From Hadesarchaea archaeon (GTDB lineage: Archaea > Hadarchaeota > Hadarchaeia > Hadarchaeales > Hadarchaeaceae), in contig JAOUPD010000025.1 in NCBI GenBank assembly GCA_029880065.1, positions 1 to 12,948 on the forward strand: 12,948 bases of DNA. The letters run 5' to 3'. The notes beneath the pieces are model-generated. The model did no database searches and was not told the origin of the DNA. It worked only from the letters and a program-made list of their open reading frames with translations. The first letter of the stretch is position 1; every line of letters begins with the position of its first letter. Positions 1 through 4,730 of this stretch are shown piece after piece. The position numbers and the translations under genes are program-made.

Positions 1-284
1 TGCAAAGAACCTGCGACGGTGTTGAAACGTTTCAAATAAGGTAAAGTTATAGGTGAACTGGCAATTATTTTCTGTCTTTCTTTATAATTCATGAGTGCCC
101 TCTTAGTACTAAATATGTCCAAAATACTAAATAAATATTCTTATTTAGAACCCAATAATTTAAATTAGTGCAAAAAATGGTAAAATGCCCGCGATAAATG
201 CCCGATTTTGAGTGATAATTCATTTGATTCCAAACCTGGTGCAAAAACTGATTATCAACGTCGACCCGCTGTTAAGTTAAGTAA
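1..284. other. AT-rich spacer with short repeats
   Basis: No convincing gene is seen. The stretch is AT-rich and holds several short repeated words: a perfect 14-bp palindrome TTGAAACGTTTCAA at 22-35, a 9-bp direct repeat TACTAAATA at 107-115 and 125-133, and AAATGCCCG at 183-191 and 196-204. These could be operators or promoter parts of a gene left of the window, or chance. The right end is the downstream flank of the minus-strand gene that stops at 285. Confidence 0.5.
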
Positions 285-305
285 TCACAAAATCAGCGGG
301 ATTAC
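265..305 (-). terminator. Overlapping inverted repeats at the 3' end of the 234-aa gene
   Basis: CCCGCTG (265-271) pairs with CAGCGGG (294-300), and GTAATC (281-286) pairs with GATTAC (300-305). The two pairings overlap at base 300 and interleave, so the minus-strand transcript cannot form both fully at once. The stop codon (285-287) lies inside. A short U-run follows in the transcript (around 242-246). A role in 3'-end formation is inference, because archaeal termination depends mainly on U-tracts. Confidence 0.35.
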
Positions 306-989
306 CTCGTTGAGCACGTAGTCCAGAAATTCCTTCTGCTCCGCCCGGCTGAACATCGTCACCACGCAGTCCCGGGTTATCCCCACCACCAGGCCGCGCT
401 TTTGCACCTCAAAAACAGCGTACCAGATTTTCCCGTGCTCTAGATAATCGCGGTAGAGCTGGGTGTCCGCGAGCGCCGACCCCGCGAGCGCTAACTTTCC
501 CACGTTTGGAATGTCAACTTCGTCGAACCAGATAAGCTTCGTGGCGCGGGGATTCGATTCGTGAAGCTCCTTTAGAGTTTCATGGGTGATCTTTGTCTCA
601 ACTATCCCCCCCGTCTTGATGAAAAGAATCTCGCTGAGCTTGTTCGCCACGTAGTTCGTCAGCAACTTCTTCACTCCCCGAGCTTTTGAAGGCGCGAGCA
701 CGACAAGGAAGGTCCGATCCTTGACTCTCTTGATCCAGAAGGGGGTTTCTTCCGTTACCGGGGTTTCAACCAGCCCGCGCTTGTAATAACGGCTAAGCAC
801 GAAGTCCTTGCTGAAGATGCCCGCCAGCAGGTCGGTCTCTATCTTCAATTCCAAAATTTCCATCGCGAGCTTGAGCTGCTTCCCCTCGTGCTCGTACGGC
901 ACCTCTTCCCGGAAGTCCTTGAGCTTCTGGGCTATCAGCGCCAGCTCGATCGGCTCCTTGAGTTCGAATATTTTTGCGGCGAGGACCAT
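285..989 (-). CDS. Unrecognised archaeal protein, 234 aa, divergent from the SMC-like operon
   Basis: I do not recognise the family. The protein looks soluble, with no signal peptide or membrane helix. An N-terminal helical stretch (about 1-60) is followed by an alternating strand/helix pattern, with a basic patch around KARGVKKLL (about 102-110) and a C-terminal half containing the segment IWFDEVDIPNVGKLALAG. No nucleotide-binding loop, metal-binding cluster or nuclease motif is obvious. The ATG at 987-989 has no Shine-Dalgarno site, but a TATA-like GTTTAAG about 20-25 bases upstream suggests a leaderless transcript. It starts 71 bp from the SMC-like gene on the opposite strand, so the two could share control. 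A link to the SMC-like complex is only positional. Coding character (CGC/CGG arginine, long uninterrupted frame) supports a real gene. Confidence 0.75.
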   Translation of the reverse strand: MVLAAKIFELKEPIELALIAQKLKDFREEVPYEHEGKQLKLAMEILELKIETDLLAGIFSKDFVLSRYYKRGLVETPVTEETPFWIKRVKDRTFLVVLAPSKARGVKKLLTNYVANKLSEILFIKTGGIVETKITHETLKELHESNPRATKLIWFDEVDIPNVGKLALAGSALADTQLYRDYLEHGKIWYAVFEVQKRGLVVGITRDCVVTMFSRAEQKEFLDYVLNEVIPLIL

Positions 990-1002
990 AAGGGCACCCT
1001 AA

Positions 1003-1052
1003 AGACTTAAACACTGTGAGGGTTTAAAATTGAGGACGTGCAAAATTTAAAC
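1003..1052. promoter_or_regulatory. Divergent promoter region with inverted repeat
   Basis: This region sits between the divergent 234-aa gene and the SMC-like gene. GTTTAAAATT (1022-1031) and AAATTTAAAC (1043-1052) form a 10-bp inverted repeat with one mismatch. A further TTAAAC word lies near 1008-1013. The first arm contains a TATA-like TTTAAAAT (1023-1030), about 30-38 bases before the SMC ATG, so that transcript would be nearly leaderless. On the other strand GTTTAAG near 1006-1013 is placed for the 234-aa gene. The inverted repeat could bind a regulator acting on both genes; this is inference. Confidence 0.5.
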
Positions 1053-1060
1053 TGATACCT

Positions 1061-2974
1061 ATGCCTGCAAGCGCTCTAATCCAGGAGATAATCCTAGAAA
1101 ATTTCATGAGCTACGAATATTCTAGGATCCCCTTCAATCCGGGGCTCAACCTAGTGTGCGGTCCAAACGGCGCTGGGAAGTCCTCGATTCTGCTCGCTCT
1201 AGCGGTGGCCCTAGGACAGACCTACACCGAGCGCTCCCGTAGGCTCAGCGACCTCATCCGCCGGGGTAAGGACCTGGGGCGGGTGAGCGTGGTGTTCGAC
1301 AACTACCCTCACGATGGAAGGAGACCCATCCCGAGCGTGAACTCCGACACCCTAGTGCTTTCGCGCTATCTAAACCGCGACGGAACCTACTGGCATGAGG
1401 CCAATAACCGCACGATGACGAAGGGCGAGGTGCTGCGGCTGCTCGGGCGGCTCTCGATAAACCCCGACAACATGCTCATCATCATGCACCAGAACATGAT
1501 CGATGTGTTCGGGGCGATCGACGCACACGAGCGGCTGAAGCTCATCGAGGAAGCGGTCGGGCTGCACGAGTATCGGGAGCATATCCTCGAGGCGCGAGAG
1601 AAGCTTTCGCATACCTTGAGCGAGGAGGAGTCAATCAGAAGCCTGCTCGAGAAAGCCCAAGAAACGTTGCGCTACTGGGAGGGCGAGTACGGAAGATTCC
1701 AGCGGAAGCAGGAACTCGGAGAGCGGAAGCGGGAGCTCGAGCCGGAATACGCTTGGGCGAAATGCATCAGGCAGGAAGAGGCAGCCGGCAATCTTCAATC
1801 TAAACTCGACGGGCTGAGGTCGGAGCTGGGTGAAATCGAGGGCGAGCTGGAGCAAAGCTCGAAACGCGGAGGGGAACTTGAAACAAAGTTGAGGGAGCTT
1901 GAGTTTGGACTTGATGCGGCCTATCAAAAACTCATCACCCACGAGCGGGCACAGGCTGAGGCGGGGGCACGCGCCAAGCTCATTGAGAGTTTCAACGCCT
2001 CCCTACGCTCGGTGGCCGAAGTTGGCTTGAGTGAATTGCTCGGACACCTCGAGGTCGAACTGGGGCGGGCGAATGAGGGCCTGAAAGAGGCCGGCGAGCG
2101 GGCGAATGAGGTGAAGTCTGAGCTCGTCAGGATAAAGGGCGAACTCGAGAAAACCCAAGAAACCTACGTTAACTCTCGTATCCACATCGCCGTGCTGGGG
2201 TTCCGTCGCGAGCTCTTGGAACGAGACATCTCAAGCGCTCAGTCCGAACTCAGACGAGCGCGCCGCGAGCTGGAACAACTGGAGGGGGAGGCCCGACAAG
2301 TGGGGGCGCGGGTCGAGACCGAGCGAAAGCCCCAAGAAGTGCTCGATGAACTCAAACTCACCAACATCCAACTCGCCAGCCTGGCAGATGTTTCACCCGA
2401 TGTCGAGAGGATGTATCTAAGCTACAAGGGCACGCTCAAGGAGCTCGAGGCAAAGGCCGAGGTAGCTGCAGCCAACCGTAAGCGGGCGCTCGATGAGCTG
2501 GAGCTCAGAAAGCAGCGCTGGACCAACGAGACAAACAACCTTATACGTGAGGTTAAGACGAGCTACACCGAAATCCTGAAGCGAGTTAACGCGAGTGGCG
2601 ACGTGAACCTGATGAATGCCCACGATATCGACGAAGCCGGAATCGAGCTGCTCGTTGGATTCAAGGGGGCCGAGCCTCAGGTGTTGAATGCCTACACCCA
2701 GAGCGGCGGGGAGCGAACGACTGCCCTGATGTGCTTCTTGCTGGCGCTGCAGCAGCAAATTCAATCGCCCATCCGTGCAATCGACGAGTTCGAGGCCCAT
2801 TTGGACCCGCGCAATCGGGAGGCAATCCTGCAGGGAATCATAGAGTTCATGAGGAGTGAGGAGACGCAGTATATCGTGATTACCCCTGGACAGCTTGTCA
2901 GCGTGGAGGGAGTGCCAAACGTGATCACCGTGCAGAACATCGCGGGCTCATCTCAGGTGAAGGTGGCTGCCTAG
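1061..2974 (+). CDS. SMC5/6-like chromosome-structure ATPase, short, without recognisable hinge (637 aa)
   Basis: SMC-family ATPase, expected to bind DNA and to act with the two proteins encoded next to it. Residues 34-42 are the Walker A loop GPNGAGKSS, and Gln144 lies in the Q-loop region after LSINPDN. Long coiled coil runs from about 172 to 505. The ABC signature SGGER is at 548-552, Walker B IRAIDE has its Asp and Glu at 575-576, and the D-loop follows at about 580. The head resembles SMC5/SMC6 more than SMC1-4, ScpA-type partners' SMC or Rad50: note QSGGER, the RAIDEFE...LDPRNRE pattern, and a GIELLVGFK strand before the signature. At 637 residues it is about half the usual 1,100-1,200. 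There is no clear hinge fold and no CxxC zinc hook, so how it dimerises is unknown. The ATG at 1061 follows a TATA-like box at near-leaderless distance. Its TAG is immediately followed by the next gene's ATG. Family assignment is firm; the SMC5/6 affinity is from motif recall. Confidence 0.92.
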   Translation: MPASALIQEIILENFMSYEYSRIPFNPGLNLVCGPNGAGKSSILLALAVALGQTYTERSRRLSDLIRRGKDLGRVSVVFDNYPHDGRRPIPSVNSDTLVLSRYLNRDGTYWHEANNRTMTKGEVLRLLGRLSINPDNMLIIMHQNMIDVFGAIDAHERLKLIEEAVGLHEYREHILEAREKLSHTLSEEESIRSLLEKAQETLRYWEGEYGRFQRKQELGERKRELEPEYAWAKCIRQEEAAGNLQSKLDGLRSELGEIEGELEQSSKRGGELETKLRELEFGLDAAYQKLITHERAQAEAGARAKLIESFNASLRSVAEVGLSELLGHLEVELGRANEGLKEAGERANEVKSELVRIKGELEKTQETYVNSRIHIAVLGFRRELLERDISSAQSELRRARRELEQLEGEARQVGARVETERKPQEVLDELKLTNIQLASLADVSPDVERMYLSYKGTLKELEAKAEVAAANRKRALDELELRKQRWTNETNNLIREVKTSYTEILKRVNASGDVNLMNAHDIDEAGIELLVGFKGAEPQVLNAYTQSGGERTTALMCFLLALQQQIQSPIRAIDEFEAHLDPRNREAILQGIIEFMRSEETQYIVITPGQLVSVEGVPNVITVQNIAGSSQVKVAA

Positions 2975-3766
2975 ATGCCGGGCGAACGCCAAGAGCTGAT
3001 GTTGCGGATAATCGACCTCTGCGACACGGTGCGAAAGCGAGGAATTGATCCCTTCGACGTTGAGGTTCGGGAGTTTTTCGACCGACTGCGGGAACTTCTC
3101 CCCAATTTGAAAAAGCATGAGGAGCTATATCTCGACATCCAAGCGGTGCTCGGGCTCGCCGATGTGGTGTTCCAGCAGGGCGAGTGGATCAAGCACAAGT
3201 CTTCTATGCTCTACCTCGACCCCCTGCTAATCATGCTCAAGCTCCATGCGCTCCCGACGCGCGAGCTCGCCGATGTCTTCGCGCGTTCATGGCACCCCAT
3301 TGTGCAGCTAGAGACTCTCTCACCTCACGGTATCGCCGAGGCCAAGCAATACTGGACTAATCTGCCGAGCCTTGAGGAACGCTGGCGCGGACTCGACACG
3401 ACTGAGGTGTTTACGGGGGAAATAGCCCGCCGGGAGCTCGCTCGCATGGGCATCCTTTCAGAGGAGGACTTCGCTGCGGTGCTTGACCGGACCTGGCGCG
3501 AGCTCAAGGAAGCGGCGGGGGAGCGGGGCGAAATCTCTTACTGGGATTTCATCCACACCCAGAGCTTCGAGGAAACCGTCAAGCGGGCATGGCTCGTGAG
3601 CTTCTTGGTGAGCTATGGCTACGCCACTCTCGAACTAAAGCCCCTTGAGGAGGAAATTTTGCTGAGACCGTTGCCCAAACCGCGAGAACTCGAGCGTGTC
3701 GCAACCTTCTCTGTCCCCATCGCGATTTCCCGCGACGAGTGGCTCAGGAGGCGAAAGGGTGGCTGA
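2975..3766 (+). CDS. Kleisin/ScpA-like subunit of the SMC-like complex (263 aa)
   Basis: Probable kleisin, the subunit that bridges the heads of an SMC dimer. The N-terminal part (about 7-90) has the helical pattern of ScpA: a helix ending in RKRGIDPFDVEV, then a long helix over DIQAVLGLADVVFQQGEWI leading into SSMLYLDPLL. The middle (about 115-150) is Trp- and Glu-rich and less ordered. The C-terminal part (about 187-232) reads as a winged helix, with SFEETVKRAWLVSFLVSYG followed by a strand-like LELKPLEEEILLRPL. This mirrors the end of ScpA, where the winged helix contacts the SMC head. The ATG abuts the SMC stop codon and the 3' end overlaps the next gene by 8 bases, so the three proteins are probably made together. 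The length is typical for ScpA. The assignment rests on fold pattern plus context, not on strong identity. A direct comparison with the eukaryotic kleisin Nse4 would be needed to choose between the two types. Confidence 0.72.
   Translation: MPGERQELMLRIIDLCDTVRKRGIDPFDVEVREFFDRLRELLPNLKKHEELYLDIQAVLGLADVVFQQGEWIKHKSSMLYLDPLLIMLKLHALPTRELADVFARSWHPIVQLETLSPHGIAEAKQYWTNLPSLEERWRGLDTTEVFTGEIARRELARMGILSEEDFAAVLDRTWRELKEAAGERGEISYWDFIHTQSFEETVKRAWLVSFLVSYGYATLELKPLEEEILLRPLPKPRELERVATFSVPIAISRDEWLRRRKGG
3746..3751 (+). promoter_or_regulatory. Shine-Dalgarno site deciding the KITE gene start
   Basis: AGGAGG lies inside the end of the kleisin gene, 7 bases before GTG 3759. It is the strongest ribosome binding site in the operon. 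It argues for the GTG start rather than an upstream ATG at 3696 in the same frame. Confidence 0.7.
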
Positions 3767-4367
3767 AGAGCGAGATGTCGCCGAGCTGCGGGAAAAGCTG
3801 GCGCGGGCTGCACAGCTCCTGCTCTACAAGCATCACATGCAGCCGGGCGCCAAGGCATGGGAACTCAAACGCGCCTTGGGCAGGGACTACGAGCAGATCC
3901 TGAATCTCCTCGACGCCGAATTCGATAAGCTGGGGTTACAAGTGAAGCGGGTGAGTGAGGGCGAGGCCAGCTCGGATTCAGACAGGTACTACGCCACGCT
4001 CCGAGGGCACCCGAGGGTGACCGAGGCCCGAACCTTCGGATGGCGGATCGACGACATGGCTATGCTCACCGTTGCGCTCGCCCACATCCTCTCGAAGCAG
4101 GGGAAAGCCCCCCTTAAGGAGGTCGAAAGGATGCTTGAGGAGAAGTTCCCGCGCTGGCGCATCGAGTCGACCCTGGACCGGTTCATACGGCGGGGCTACC
4201 TGTCGGAGGACGACGAGGGGCTGCTCTACGTGGGGTGGCGCGCTCGGGCGGAAATCGACCAGCGAACCCTGCTTGGGTTGTTGTTGGGGAAAGAAGAGAA
4301 ACCTAGCGAAGCTGAGGCCGAGCCGAAAGTCGAAACCACGAAAGTAGAAGAACCCCAGAGAGATTGA
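3759..4367 (+). CDS. KITE-type tandem winged-helix protein, Nse1/Nse3/ScpB-like (202 aa)
   Basis: Probable third subunit of the SMC-like complex. KITE proteins (ScpB, Nse1, Nse3) bind kleisin through tandem winged helices. I see one winged helix at about 8-65 (LAR...LLLYKHHMQ, a recognition-like helix over DYEQILNLLDAEF, then strands). A linker carries RYYATLR at 76-82. A second winged helix spans about 98-165 (DDMAMLTVALAHILSKQG, WRIESTLDRFIRRGYL, then LLYVGWRARAEI). The wing followed by 'GxRAxxEI' recalls the end of the Nse1 winged-helix region. No RING finger is present, unlike eukaryotic Nse1. The tail from about 178 is charged and probably disordered. I chose the GTG at 3759 because AGGAGG (3746-3751) lies 7 bases upstream; the open frame extends further left but only over kleisin coding sequence. 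It overlaps the kleisin stop by 8 bases, which suggests coupled translation. Confidence 0.7.
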   Translation: MAEERDVAELREKLARAAQLLLYKHHMQPGAKAWELKRALGRDYEQILNLLDAEFDKLGLQVKRVSEGEASSDSDRYYATLRGHPRVTEARTFGWRIDDMAMLTVALAHILSKQGKAPLKEVERMLEEKFPRWRIESTLDRFIRRGYLSEDDEGLLYVGWRARAEIDQRTLLGLLLGKEEKPSEAEAEPKVETTKVEEPQRD

Positions 4368-4383
4368 GATAAATTTTTATCTC
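4366..4383. promoter_or_regulatory. Palindrome with 8-bp arms carrying a TATA-like box
   Basis: GAGATAAATTTTTATCTC has perfect 8-bp arms around a TT spacer. It overlaps the last two bases of the KITE gene stop codon. Its AT-rich centre lies 35-45 bases before the GTG of the next gene, the right distance for an archaeal TATA box plus a short leader. The T-run could also end the operon transcript. It may be a TATA box embedded in an operator. Confidence 0.5.
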
Positions 4384-4418
4384 TTCAAAAACAATCTAAT
4401 TATGGCAGGAGATAAATT

Positions 4419-4706
4419 GTGAGGCGGAAATACGAAAATTCTGAGGATAGAATGCCACCGCCTGAATCGGCCTCAAGGATTGCTGTTTCAATTGTGGTGG
4501 GCGTTGGCTGGCTGATCTTCCTCATATTGTTTTTGGCATTTTACGCGGGGGGCTTTAACATTTGGCAGAATTTAGCGATTATGTTCGTATCACTTCTCGT
4601 TGTGGGGGCGATACTCGGTCCGATGTGGGCGTATTGGGGAATCAAAACTGGCCAAGTCCCGCAGAAGAAAACGAGAAGGAGAAGGGTTAGAAGGACAAGG
4701 AAATAA
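4419..4706 (+). CDS. Small two-helix membrane protein (95 aa)
   Basis: Unrecognised small membrane protein. A polar, charged N-terminus (about 1-20) is followed by a hydrophobic helix at about 22-46 ending at FYAGGFN. A second helix lies at about 50-75 (ILGPMWAYWG), and a very basic C-terminal tail of repeated Lys/Arg follows. The strong positive charge at the C-terminus suggests that end stays in the cytoplasm, with the N-terminus probably there too. The GTG at 4419 has GGAG at 4408-4411, 7 bases upstream, and a TATA-like box in the palindrome at 4366-4383. An ATG 11 codons in would also be possible but has a poorer binding site. It is 51 bases downstream of the SMC-like operon but has its own promoter, so shared function is not implied. 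It converges on the Lhr gene with only 24 bases between them. Confidence 0.75.
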   Translation: MRRKYENSEDRMPPPESASRIAVSIVVGVGWLIFLILFLAFYAGGFNIWQNLAIMFVSLLVVGAILGPMWAYWGIKTGQVPQKKTRRRRVRRTRK

Positions 4707-4730
4707 TCCCCCAAATTACCTTGACAACAC

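Noticed and set aside
22..35. Palindrome TTGAAACGTTTCAA as the end of a CRISPR repeat
   Set aside because: Only one copy is seen and there is no spacer-repeat pattern in the following sequence; a 14-bp palindrome is expected about once by chance in a window this size.
285..989. NurA-type nuclease next to an SMC/Rad50-like gene
   Set aside because: No conserved acidic nuclease motifs of NurA are seen, and neither HerA nor Mre11 is in the window.
3696..3758. Longer start (ATG 3696) for the KITE gene
   Set aside because: The extra 21 residues are Ser/Pro-rich and overlap kleisin coding sequence; GTG 3759 has an AGGAGG site at ideal spacing.
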